A DNA stretch of 64,000 nucleotides from JACCZR01 sp035296565 (GCA_035296565.1 DATHAQ010000031.1:1-64000), one strand, 5' to 3'. Counted from the stretch's first letter, positions 16,667 to 24,467 are shown. Program-made: numbers and translations. Notes: generated by a model from the sequence alone, not told the origin.

Positions 16667-17398
16667 TCAGCTTGCGGCAGTAGAGGAGACCTTGGCGGCG
16701 CGACGAAGCCGGCGCTTCCGAACCCGCGGTTCGCCGGTTCCCCATACCTGGACCGTGGCATCGAGAACGTCTCCCACGGCTTTCCGAATCAGGTCGCGCT
16801 GGTAGTCGTCCAAGTTGCGCTCGCATGGGTCGCAGTAGTCCCGCCGCACCGACTGGCCCTCGGCGCTGCACGCCCGCGTGTGGGCCAACCTCATTCCACA
16901 CCCTCCGCACCTTCCCGCCCCTCGGCGCACGATCTTCTCGATAGCGAGGCGATCGCGCCTAACAGCACTGCTGGAGATCGCTTTCTTCGGATCGTCGTCG
17001 CGAACCTGCTCCCCCTCGACGGCGCTCACGGTTGTCACGCGATGGAAGAGGCGGCGGCGCGCCGCCTCGTGGTTCGGCTCTTCCGACGCCTGGGAGAACA
17101 GGAGAAGGAAGAGATCCTGTGCCGGGGTGCTGTTGCGCGCGTACCCGCGAACCGCCTCCATCCGGCGGGCCTGATCCAAAGTCTGCCATTCCTCGACCGT
17201 GTCTCGGAAGTCGTCATCGGCGAGTAGAGCGAGGACAAGGCCGAGCGGAGCCCCATAACGCTCTCGCATGAGCGCGAGCTCCCGTTCCGAGGGTGGGTCC
17301 CCGTCCTCGAGCCGCGCAACGGACAACCAGTCGCGAAAGGCCGACGGCGACGGAAAGTCGCCATTTCCGGGCGCTTCCTGATGGTGAACTCCTGCCAT
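16667..17398 (-). CDS. Zinc-finger orphan protein of element 2
   Basis: 243 residues from ATG 17398 (MAGVHHQEAPGNG). The N-terminal half is helical (FRDWLSVARLEDGD, APLGLVLALLADDDFRDTV). The C-terminal half has CGGCGMRLAHTRAC followed by YCDPCERN, a likely zinc finger, and a basic end (RVRKRRLRRAAK). It is transcribed leftward from the element end, divergent from the XRE gene; their start codons overlap within CCATGA. The position suggests a regulatory or maintenance role. No family is recognised. Confidence 0.65.
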   Translation of the reverse strand: MAGVHHQEAPGNGDFPSPSAFRDWLSVARLEDGDPPSERELALMRERYGAPLGLVLALLADDDFRDTVEEWQTLDQARRMEAVRGYARNSTPAQDLFLLLFSQASEEPNHEAARRRLFHRVTTVSAVEGEQVRDDDPKKAISSSAVRRDRLAIEKIVRRGAGRCGGCGMRLAHTRACSAEGQSVRRDYCDPCERNLDDYQRDLIRKAVGDVLDATVQVWGTGEPRVRKRRLRRAAKVSSTAAS

Positions 17399-17621
17399 GA
17401 GTGTGAACGCACCGTATCCGGCCCCAAGGACGCTCCGTGCCTTTCGCGCGGCCAACGGACTCCGCCAAGCTGACCTCGCTCGGCTAGCTGGGTGTTCGCG
17501 CGACACTGTGCGTCGGATCGAGTCGGGGCGACGCCCGCTCCCGGTAACGGCGCGGGCAATCGCTGAAGTCTTCGGCGTTCCAGTCTCGGAGATCTTCGCC
17601 GAGGAGGTGAACGCGCCCTGA
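17397..17621 (+). CDS. XRE-family HTH regulator
   Basis: 74 residues with one Cro/C1-type helix-turn-helix (FRAANGLRQADLARLAGCSR, DTVRRIESGRRPLPV, AEVFGVPVSEIF). It is the size of a Cro-like regulator or a short phage repressor. Divergently placed against the zinc-finger orphan with overlapping starts, it probably sits at the element's genetic switch. The 20-bp gap to the primase gene suggests one operon. Confidence 0.85.
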   Translation: MSVNAPYPAPRTLRAFRAANGLRQADLARLAGCSRDTVRRIESGRRPLPVTARAIAEVFGVPVSEIFAEEVNAP

Positions 17622-17641
17622 GCCGCGCGCAGGCAATCGCG

Positions 17642-19534
17642 GTGGCTGAGGAGTTCTCGGCTGGTGGGCTCGCCTACTTCGTGTCGCATGGCATAGAGCC
17701 GGCGACTGCCGTCGCCTGCGGGGTCCGCGAGGAGGGCGGCGCCCTCGTCTTCCCGGGCGGACGACGTCGTGATCTCCGCTCCGGGATAACGAAGCAGCCG
17801 GCCGGCGAACCGCTTGAGCACTGGTGGATCACCGAGCCGCAACCTGACCAGCCCGTCCTCGCCTGCGAGGGGGAGGGCGATGGACTTGCCACTGCGAGCC
17901 ACCTGCCGCAGATCCCCCCGGCCGCTGGCCTCGATGGCCTGGGTGTTCTCGTCGTCCCGGGCTGCGGGTTTCCGGTAAAGCGACTGACGGCCGCTCTGAC
18001 CGAGAAGGGCGTGTCCGAGGTCTTCCTGGCCTTCGACGCTGACGACGCCGGCCGCAGCTACTCCGCGAAGGTCAGCGAGGCCCTGGAGGCGGCTGGCATC
18101 CGTGGGGTCATCGTCGAGCTGCCGGACGGGACCGACCTCGCCGACCAACTGGCCGAAGCCGACGAGCCCGCCGAGTGGCTTGCTCATGCCTTGGTAGATG
18201 CCGAGGCCGCAGCCAACTTGCCGTCCGGGGACACGCCCTCCAGCGAAGCCGAGGCGCGCGGCAAGACCTCCTGGGCTTCTCTCGACCTGACTGCGGTACT
18301 CGAGGGACGGGACTCCGAGAAACCCCCGGAGATTCTTCGCCGCGAAGACGGGGTCTGTCTGATCTACGCCGGCAAGCTCCATTCGGGTTCTGGCGAGCCC
18401 GAAGGCTGCAAGGGCTGGTTCGCCCTACAGGGGTGTTCCGAGTTGATCCTGGCGGGACGGCCCGTCGCCTACATCGACTTCGAGGACGATGAGGCCACGA
18501 TCGTCTGGCGTCTGTTGGCGCTGGGGTGCAGTCCTGCCCAGATCGCGGAGTGGTTCCGCTACGTCAGACCCCACGAGCCGCTGACGGATCCGGCCCGAGC
18601 CGACCTCGACGACGTTCTGAGCCACCAGCCCGATCTCGTGGTGATCGACGGCGTGACCGAGGCGCTGACCATCTTCGGCCTCGACCTCAACGACAACGCC
18701 GACAGCGCCCGGTTCTATGAGCTGCTGCCGCGGCCGATCGTCCGAAACGGCGCGGCTGTGCTGCTGATCGACCACGTCACCAAAGACCGTGAGAGTCGAG
18801 GTCGCTATGCCATCGGCGCCCAGCACAAGCTCGCCGGCGTGGACGTGGCCTACGGCTTAGAGGTAGTCGAGCCCTTCGGCCGTGGGCGCGACGGGCTGGT
18901 CAAGGTCACCGTGGCGAAGGATCGCCCCGGCCATGTTCGCCGCCATGCCGACGAGCAGAACCGGATCGCTGAGATGAAGCTCTCCTCGGACCTCGAGACC
19001 GGTCGCGTCACCGTCGACCTGGTCGCGCCAGGCGACGCCACAGCATTCCGCCCGACGTTCCTCATGCGCCGCATCTCGGAGGCCGTCTACGCCGAGCCCG
19101 GGATAACCGTCAGGGGCATCCGCGGCGTGCGGGGCAACCACACCGCCAAGCAGGAGGCCCTCCGGCTGCTGATAACCGAGAAGTACGTCGACCGCGTTCA
19201 GGACGGCCAGGCGATCAGGCACTACCCGCTGCGTCCCTTCACCGAGGGCGTCCAGGAGGACGAAACAGTGCCCACCGTGCCCACCGTGCCCGAGGCGCGC
19301 CCAGACCGTGCCCAGGCACACCCCGAACACACCGTGCCCCGTGCCCCCTCCCCCCTAGGGGGCACGGCGCGGGGCGCGGCTATGGAAGACCACCCTTCCG
19401 AAGCTTCACCGCGCCCAACGCTCGAGGTGGTCCCCACGACCACATGCACATGCTCACGGCCAGCACGTTCGCCGCGAGGCGATGGCCCGCCGGTCTGCAT
19501 GAAGTGCCGCAAGCCCACCGAGGTGGCGGCATGA
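17642..19534 (+). CDS. TOPRIM primase fused to RepA-type helicase
   Basis: 630 residues from GTG 17642. Residues about 70-180 form a TOPRIM domain (PVLACEGEGDGLATA with the acidic residue, VFLAFDADDAGRSY with DxD). From about 215 a RecA/RepA-type ATPase follows: Walker A region GEPEGCKGWFALQ, AYIDFEDDE, and Walker B DLVVIDGVTEAL, with VLLIDHVTKDRESRGRYAIG. A winged helix (ITVRGIRGVRGNHTAKQEAL) and a C-terminal Cys4 ribbon (CTCSRP...CMKC) complete it. The Walker A lacks the Ser/Thr after Lys. It probably initiates replication of the excised element. GTGCCC repeats lie in its 3' part. Confidence 0.85.
   Translation: MAEEFSAGGLAYFVSHGIEPATAVACGVREEGGALVFPGGRRRDLRSGITKQPAGEPLEHWWITEPQPDQPVLACEGEGDGLATASHLPQIPPAAGLDGLGVLVVPGCGFPVKRLTAALTEKGVSEVFLAFDADDAGRSYSAKVSEALEAAGIRGVIVELPDGTDLADQLAEADEPAEWLAHALVDAEAAANLPSGDTPSSEAEARGKTSWASLDLTAVLEGRDSEKPPEILRREDGVCLIYAGKLHSGSGEPEGCKGWFALQGCSELILAGRPVAYIDFEDDEATIVWRLLALGCSPAQIAEWFRYVRPHEPLTDPARADLDDVLSHQPDLVVIDGVTEALTIFGLDLNDNADSARFYELLPRPIVRNGAAVLLIDHVTKDRESRGRYAIGAQHKLAGVDVAYGLEVVEPFGRGRDGLVKVTVAKDRPGHVRRHADEQNRIAEMKLSSDLETGRVTVDLVAPGDATAFRPTFLMRRISEAVYAEPGITVRGIRGVRGNHTAKQEALRLLITEKYVDRVQDGQAIRHYPLRPFTEGVQEDETVPTVPTVPEARPDRAQAHPEHTVPRAPSPLGGTARGAAMEDHPSEASPRPTLEVVPTTTCTCSRPARSPRGDGPPVCMKCRKPTEVAA
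19268..19367. repeat. Iteron-like GTGCCC repeats with inverted repeat (candidate origin)
   Basis: Six direct copies of GTGCCC at 19268, 19277, 19286, 19308, 19334 and 19341, the first three spaced by 9 bp. They are followed by a perfect 10-bp inverted repeat, CCGTGCCCCC (19339-19348) with GGGGGCACGG (19358-19367). The repeats lie inside the helicase coding frame, in a Pro-rich linker, so codon bias can explain part of it. Origins inside or beside rep genes are usual for satellites and plasmids. Confidence 0.45.
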
Positions 19535-19791
19535 GCCCGCTCGTCGACGCCGCGACCCTCGCCGATCACCTCGGCATCAGCCGCGACACCGTGTACCGCC
19601 ACGCGGATGAGCTGGGTGTCATACGCATCGGGGGACGTCTTCGCTTTGATCTCGAGCGGGCGTCGACGCCGGCTGGCGAATCCGCCGCTCAGACCGGAAC
19701 AACTGCTCCGGTTCCCACGGCGATGACCCCCACCCGGGCGCCTCGCTCAGTTGCGCCCCTGCTCCCTATCCGCGACCGGAGGGCAGCATGA
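19531..19791 (+). CDS. Excisionase-like HTH protein
   Basis: 86 residues; the ATG overlaps the helicase stop (ATGA). The N-terminal 45 residues (TLADHLGISRDTVYRHADELGVIRI) match the HTH_17/MerR-like helix-turn-helix of excisionases and small phage regulators, with a Pro/Thr-rich tail. It could direct excision with the integrase, or regulate the operon. It overlaps the next gene by 4 bp. Confidence 0.75.
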   Translation: MSPLVDAATLADHLGISRDTVYRHADELGVIRIGGRLRFDLERASTPAGESAAQTGTTAPVPTAMTPTRAPRSVAPLLPIRDRRAA

Positions 19792-20075
19792 GCGACGACC
19801 CCGTCGAGCTGGCCCGTCGTGCCCTGGCCGCTGCCGAACGGCGGCAAGCGGAGCAGCAGGCCGGCGCGGATCTCAAGGGGCGCCTGCGTCACGCTGCCGA
19901 CGAGGACGGCCGAGTGACCGTGGAGACGGCGCTGGACGCCCTCCAGGCCACACCCGCGGCGCCCGAACCCCAGGCGGAGCGCCCTATCGGGGCGCGCCTC
20001 TTTGAGGCACACGCCGCCCGTCAGCGCGCTGCGCTTGAGCCCTTCTTCAAGGAGAGCAAGGGAGACAGCGCGTGA
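19788..20075 (+). CDS. Helical orphan protein (95 aa)
   Basis: The ATG overlaps the previous stop (ATGA), indicating translational coupling. Ala/Arg/Glu-rich helices (ELARRALAAAERRQAEQQ, ARQRAALEPFFKES) suggest a coiled coil. No known domain. It is part of the replication operon of element 2. Confidence 0.6.
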   Translation: MSDDPVELARRALAAAERRQAEQQAGADLKGRLRHAADEDGRVTVETALDALQATPAAPEPQAERPIGARLFEAHAARQRAALEPFFKESKGDSA

Positions 20076-20120
20076 CGCCCACTTTTCACACCTTCGGCCG
20101 GTTGTCGGCCCGGCCCGAAG

Positions 20121-20220
20121 AGCCAGGAGTTTCAACTCCCTTCCTCCTGGCTGGACGCGCGGCGACGGCTGTGCGCCGGACGAGCGACCCCTCGCGGCCA
20201 GGAGCTGCGAGGGGCGCTCG
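20121..20220 (+). promoter_or_regulatory. Possible switching RNA leader
   Basis: Hairpin A: AGCCAGGAG (20121-20129) with CTCCTGGCT (20144-20152). Hairpin B: CGAGC and CCCCTCGC (20181-20195) with GCGAGGGG and GCTCG (20207-20220). The loop of B carries GCCAGGAG (20197-20204), which can also pair with the 3' arm of A. The two pairings exclude each other, as in an attenuator or a pseudoknot. It sits 40 bp before the ATG of the 20261 gene. Confidence 0.4.
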
Positions 20221-20260
20221 CCGTTCCCACCTTCAACCCACACGACCCCGGGAGGGCCGC

Positions 20261-20968
20261 ATGACCACCGCAACCAAGTCTGAGACCGACCCCGCTGCCG
20301 CCATCGCCACGGTTCGCGAGCAACTCGAGGCCGCGCGCAAGGAACGTGCCCGGCTTGGGGAAGAGGCTCGCGCCGACCAGAGCAAGGTGCAAGCTGCCGA
20401 AGCCGCGCTCAACCACCTGGCCCACACAGCTCCCGACCAGTTCGAGGCGGGGCAGCCAGCGGCAAAGAGCGAGGCCGCGAAGGCGAAGCGCATCATCGAG
20501 GAGGCATCGACCAGCAGGTGGCCGGCCATCCTCGAAGGTGCCGACCAGCGCATCCGCGACCTCGAGAAGGACGTCGCCAATCTCATACGCGACGCCGCGC
20601 CGCAGCTCGCCCGAGCTGAGTACGAGGCAGGCCAGGAGGAGGTCGGGGAGCTGAGGGGCTACCTCGCCGGGGCAAGAGAGGTCATCGGCCGCATCCGCTC
20701 CTATGAGCCCGCGTTGCTGTCGATCACCACAGCTTCCGGTGGGGCCATCGACGGTCGGTCAATCCAGATAGATCCGCGCCTAGAGGAACTAGAGCGCGTC
20801 CTCGACAGCCTCGAGGATCTCCAGGCCGCGCGTGTTCCTGTCCTTAGCCCCTTCGAGGACGAGGAGCCGCAGGTGGTACGCACCGCGGACGGGGGCTGGG
20901 TCCGCGCCACTGTGGCCGGAGACACCGAGCTGGGCGAGCAACCCGAGCGGATAGAGCGCCCGTCGTGA
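20261..20968 (+). CDS. Coiled-coil protein (235 aa) of element 2
   Basis: Start ATG 20261, after GGGAGG; a GTG at 20072 in the same frame would extend it through the structured leader, which I think less likely. The first 75 residues form a long coiled coil (VREQLEAARKERARLGEEAR, ALNHLA), then helices (IIEEASTSRWPAILEGADQR, LRGYLAGAREVIGRI), then a beta-type tail with QVVRTADGGWVRA. No family is recognised. It lies where phage operons keep DNA-metabolism or scaffold-type genes. Confidence 0.65.
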   Translation: MTTATKSETDPAAAIATVREQLEAARKERARLGEEARADQSKVQAAEAALNHLAHTAPDQFEAGQPAAKSEAAKAKRIIEEASTSRWPAILEGADQRIRDLEKDVANLIRDAAPQLARAEYEAGQEEVGELRGYLAGAREVIGRIRSYEPALLSITTASGGAIDGRSIQIDPRLEELERVLDSLEDLQAARVPVLSPFEDEEPQVVRTADGGWVRATVAGDTELGEQPERIERPS

Positions 20969-21198
20969 GCGAGAGGGAGGGGACAGCCGAGGACTTCGCT
21001 CGCCTGTTCGGGGCTGAGCCGAGAGAACCAGAGCCCAGCGATGAGGAGGTGGTGGGGGCGGCGCAGCAGGTGGACCCACCCTCGCCCGCCGAAGACAAGG
21101 AAGACGAGGACGGCTCGCAGTTCCTACGTCAGTTGTTCGAGCCCAAGCGCGGCGAGGTCGAGTTCGTCCGTTCTCTTCATGGAGATGGTTCGGCGTGA
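20965..21198 (+). CDS. Acidic small orphan (77 aa)
   Basis: GTG 20965 overlaps the previous stop (GTGA). The protein is strongly acidic (EPEPSDEEVV, AEDKEDEDG) and holds two similar short motifs, DFARLFGAEP and QFLRQLFEPK, possibly two binding motifs. Strongly acidic small proteins on mobile elements are often DNA mimics or regulators, but nothing here proves it. It overlaps the HNH gene by 4 bp. Confidence 0.55.
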   Translation: MSEREGTAEDFARLFGAEPREPEPSDEEVVGAAQQVDPPSPAEDKEDEDGSQFLRQLFEPKRGEVEFVRSLHGDGSA

Positions 21199-21554
21199 CC
21201 ATCCTCAAGTCGTGTGTGACGTGTGGCGTTCCCTCGCGGAAGAGTCACTGCCCCGCCCACAAGCCCAAGCCCTGGGGGAGCTCCAGGCGTCGAGAGCGCA
21301 TGGGCCTCTCGGGTGGGGCCTGGGCGACGCTGCGGCGTCAGGTACTGACCCGCGATAGAGGGGTCTGTTACCTGTGTGACCGGCCCGGTGCTGACCAGGT
21401 TGACCACCTGGTAGACGTAGCCGCTGGCGGGAGCAGCGACCCGTCCAACCTTGCCAGCGCACACACCTCTTGCCATCGACGGAAGCACCGCGACCCGGAC
21501 TGGGCAGACGGGCGAGTCGAGCGGGCTCGCGTGGCCCTGGGGGGTGGGGGATGA
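21195..21554 (+). CDS. HNH endonuclease
   Basis: 119 residues, GTG start overlapping the previous stop. The zinc-finger HNH fold is clear: N-terminal SCVTCG and SHCPAH, CYLCDRPGADQVDHLVDV (first His of HNH), then ASAHTSCHRRKH with the Asn and last His. Phage HNH proteins beside terminase genes help cut DNA during packaging at cos ends. Its position ahead of the TerS/TerL candidates fits that role. Confidence 0.92.
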   Translation: MTILKSCVTCGVPSRKSHCPAHKPKPWGSSRRRERMGLSGGAWATLRRQVLTRDRGVCYLCDRPGADQVDHLVDVAAGGSSDPSNLASAHTSCHRRKHRDPDWADGRVERARVALGGGG

Positions 21555-21640
21555 CCCCAAGCGACCCCAACCCGATGAGGCCCGTCGCAGTGGCTCGTGG
21601 CGCGGGCAAGCCGAGATCGGATTCTTGACCCAGAGATGCG

Positions 21641-21903
21641 TCAGGCGCTAACGACTACCTCGCGCACCTCGATGTTCTCGAGCGTGACCGCGTCAGGAAG
21701 CATCGAGGGGACCCTCTCGGCCATGCCGTTGGCGGTCTCCTCGGATTCGAAGACGACCATCGCCATGCCGGAGTCGTCCTTGCGAGCCCAGTGGCCGGTG
21801 ACAAAGCCGGGAGCCTGCTCACCCCCGGGACGACCTGCTCGCGCAAGTGCTTCTCGGCAGCCTCCTGGTCGTGGATCGTGACCGTGGAAACAACGGCGTG
21901 CAT
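21641..21903 (-). pseudogene. ABM-like (dimeric alpha-beta barrel) protein, frameshifted
   Basis: Two frames together give one 87-residue protein: MHAVVSTVTIHDQEAAEKHL in the first, then QAPGFVTGHWARKDDSGMAM and VVFESEETANGMAERV in the second. This is the antibiotic-biosynthesis-monooxygenase/stress-responsive barrel style. One base is missing near 21815-21820 (AGCAGG where AGCCAGG would fit). It is encoded on the strand opposite to the packaging genes, like phage accessory (moron) genes. Either a damaged gene or a sequencing indel. Confidence 0.7.
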
Positions 21904-22014
21904 TGAGCTCTCCTTTGACGCGTTGCGGTGCCAAGGCGAACCTATCCGAGCGACAGGGTCGACGCGAGCCCACGGCCGGAACAGCAGCTTCCGTGCGAGC
22001 GGGGGGCCCTGAGC

Positions 22015-22317
22015 ATGGCCCGCGAGAACGCCCTCAAGGTCACCTTCAGCGACGAGGAGCTGGCCCGTCTGGACGAACTGCGCCCACCGGGGACCTCGCG
22101 CCCAGGATTCCTTCGCTCACTGCTGCGCGAGCCGCCGCGGGACGACGAGGTGGCGACCAGGGGCGAGGCGTTGTCGATCTTGACCCGCCTGGCGCGAGAC
22201 GGTCGTGTGGCTGCCGCCATCGCGTTGGAGCGCGCCCTGCGCGACCAAGGCGAGGGCAGCGTCGAGGCCGACGAGTTCGATGAGCTCAAGGCGCGGAGGG
22301 CTCGCGGTGGTGGCTGA
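22015..22317 (+). CDS. Putative small terminase subunit with RHH-like N-terminus
   Basis: 100 residues. The N-terminus (ALKVTFSDEELARLDELRPP, RPGFLRSLLRE) looks like a ribbon-helix-helix DNA-binding domain. The C-terminal half (EALSILTRLARDGRVAAAIA, LERALRDQ) resembles the helical segment seen in small terminase-like proteins of actinophages. Position between HNH and TerL supports a DNA-recognition role in packaging. The name rests mainly on context; a simple RHH regulator is the alternative. Confidence 0.55.
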   Translation: MARENALKVTFSDEELARLDELRPPGTSRPGFLRSLLREPPRDDEVATRGEALSILTRLARDGRVAAAIALERALRDQGEGSVEADEFDELKARRARGGG

Positions 22318-22324
22318 TTCCGGG

Positions 22325-22534
22325 CTAGAGGTGAGCGGGAGGCGACTTGTCGTCCACCTCATGGAAAGCAATCACTCGGTCCGCCGCCACCCAGTGCTTC
22401 ACGCCTTTGAGGTCCTCGATCACGACGAAGTCCGAAGGTGCGCTCTCCGAGAACCGTTTCGCAAGATTCGCGGGGCTGTCGTCGTCGGTCTGAATCGTCC
22501 CGTTGGCGAGCACGATGACCGTCTTCATTGCCAT
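22325..22534 (-). CDS. Antisense small orphan between TerS and TerL (69 aa)
   Basis: A well-formed small protein (MKTVIVLANGTIQTDDDSPA, FVVIEDLKGVKHWVAADRVI) with a beta-rich look, encoded opposite to the packaging genes. Its ATG overlaps the TerL ATG in the palindrome CCATGG. An alternative start 6 bases in (MKTV) is possible. It is not a recognised family. The codon use is convincing, but the overlap with the TerL start makes one of the two starts doubtful. Confidence 0.5.
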   Translation of the reverse strand: MAMKTVIVLANGTIQTDDDSPANLAKRFSESAPSDFVVIEDLKGVKHWVAADRVIAFHEVDDKSPPAHL

Positions 22535-24016
22535 GGGGCGACCCTACCTGCGGGGCATTCGCGTGCCTAGGCAACAGAAGGGTGAGCTCGCCCGCTTCGC
22601 CCACTTCTGCGAGGTCCACCTGCGCCTCGAGGACGGTCGCCCACTCCTCATCGAGGACTTCCAGAAGCGGATGCTCGCCGACTTCTTCGCCGGCACGACC
22701 GAGACGGTGATCCTCGTCCCGAAGAAGAACTCGAGTCCACCAGCGCCGCCGCCGTCGCCCTCTTTCACCTGGTCACCACCCCCGACGCCGAGTGCGTGGT
22801 CGTCGCCGCCTCGCGCGAACAGGCGGGCATCCTCTTCGCCCAGGCCGGCGGGTTCGTGCGCCGCTCGGAGTGGTTGCAGGCGCGCGTGAAGCCGACCATG
22901 CGTGAGCTACGCAGCCGTGGCGACTCCGGGCGCATCCGCGTCATGGCTGCCGACGCCGACACCGCGGACGGGACCATCCCCACGCTGGCAGTTGTCGATG
23001 AGGTGGCGCGCCACCGCTCGGCTGAGCTGTACGGGACGCTCAGAGACGGACTCGGGCCACGGCAGGGCAGGCTCATCGGGATCTCCACTGCGGGCGATGA
23101 CGAGGACTCCCCGCTCGGGAGGATGCGCCGCTCGGCCTACAAGCTTCCCACCGTCGAGCGCGACGGCGCCTACCGCTACTGCAAGAGCGGCGACGGCGCG
23201 TTCGTCCTTCACGAGTGGGCGCTCGCCGAGGCCGATGACCGCGAGGACATGGCCGTGGTCGCCACCGCGAACCCGGCTTCCTGGCAGACCCCCGACGCGC
23301 TGCGCCGACGCTTCGAGTCGCCGTCAATGACCCCCTGGGCGTGGGCGCGCTTCGCCTGCGGCATCTGGACCCCGGGCGAGGACTCGGCGATCTCGGCGAA
23401 AGAGTGGGCGGACTGCGCTCGCCCCGGGCTCGAGATCTCTGAAGGCGCGGAGGGCGTCGTGGTGGGCATCGACCTCGGCTGGCGCTGGGACACGACCGCG
23501 GTCGTTCCGATCCGCCGTGCGGCTGACGAGACGATTGAGGTCCACCCTCCGGCGATCCTTACCCCGCCCCAGGACGGCACCAGCCTCGACGCCGAGGAGG
23601 TCTTCGCCGCCGCCGAAGGGATGGCCGACCGCTGGCCGGGACTCACTTTCGTGTTGGACCCCGAGGCCGGCGGCGAGCAGTTGGCGCAGCGACTCGACCG
23701 TGAACTCGACGCCGCGGTGCTGACGCACTCCCAGAAGCCGGGGCCGATGTGCGAGGCGTCTCAGAAGCTCGCGGAGGCGATCGCCACGCGCGGTTTGGCC
23801 CACCCCGACCACCAGGAGCTGACGCGCCACATCGTCAGCGCCGCCGCCCGGTTCATTGGCCCGGTCTGGAGGTTTACCAAGCCGAAAGGCAAGAGCCTGC
23901 CGATCGACGCCACCGTGGCCCTCGCAATGGCCGTCCGCGTCCTGCAGGCCACCGAGAGCGTCCCCGCTGAGCCCCGGTCCGACGTGGAGGCCCGCGGCGA
24001 CGCGGTGTTCTTCTGA
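22533..24016 (+). pseudogene. terL: Large terminase subunit (TerL), frameshifted in Walker A
   Basis: With one base restored near 22731-22736 the frame gives 494 residues, normal for TerL. Seen: LARFAHFCEVHLRLEDGRP, LLIEDFQKRMLADFF, then Walker A VPKKN-S-(K)-ST, where AAG appears to have lost an A; CVVVAASREQAGILFAQAGG; Walker B TLAVVDEVAR; and an RNase H-like nuclease with VVGIDLGWRWDTTAV, FVLDPEAGG and PIDATVALAMA. It would pump and cut DNA into procapsids. Both domains are otherwise intact. The shift may be real decay or a sequencing error. Confidence 0.85.
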
Positions 24017-24030
24017 GGGGGGTTGACCAG

Positions 24031-24360
24031 ATGAGTAAGAGCGACATACGACCCCTCGGAGCCGGTGACGGAATCGGCCGATACTGGATCAAGCAAAGCC
24101 CGGGACTACCCGGCGCGGTCGGCAGTCTGCGCCTTGTCCTTGTCGATGAGGCCGGAAAGACGGAGTACACCCCGCTGGCGGCGCCCTGGGATGACGCGGC
24201 GATGACCAAGGACGAAGCGGTCCAGGCCCACCTGCGTGGCGCCGTGGCGGAGGCCGACCGCGACCTCGAGCGCCGCCGGCGGGAGGCTCCCGCACTGCCG
24301 GAGAAGCCATCCCCGCCAGACCGGGCTACTCAACGCTTCTTGGACGACGGCGACCGCTGA
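24031..24360 (+). CDS. Orphan protein after TerL (109 aa)
   Basis: ATG 24031 with a G-rich ribosome-binding site. The N-terminal half is beta-rich (GRYWIKQSPGLPG, LRLVLVDEAGKTEYTP), the C-terminal half a charged helix (EAVQAHLRGAVAEADRDLER). It sits where phages place the portal gene, but it is far too short and unlike a portal. Function unknown. Confidence 0.55.
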   Translation: MSKSDIRPLGAGDGIGRYWIKQSPGLPGAVGSLRLVLVDEAGKTEYTPLAAPWDDAAMTKDEAVQAHLRGAVAEADRDLERRRREAPALPEKPSPPDRATQRFLDDGDR

Positions 24361-24467
24361 GGATGGGTCACTTCGCTGTGCTCATGGCACCGCCTGCAAC
24401 AGCAGCTACTCCGAGACCGGGAGCCCCTTGTGGCGGCACGGGGTCAAGCTCACCTTCGCCCAGAGCC

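Noticed and set aside
16667..18382. 571-codon extended version of the zinc-finger orphan
   Set aside because: Upstream of 17398 it runs antisense to the XRE and helicase genes; only the 243-aa part looks like protein.
21551..21628. 25-codon ORF overlapping the HNH stop (MTPSDPNPMRPVAVARG)
   Set aside because: The ATGA overlap is attractive, but the peptide is too short and simple to support.
24031..24360. Portal protein after TerL
   Set aside because: Only 109 residues and no portal-like composition; a portal normally has over 350 residues.
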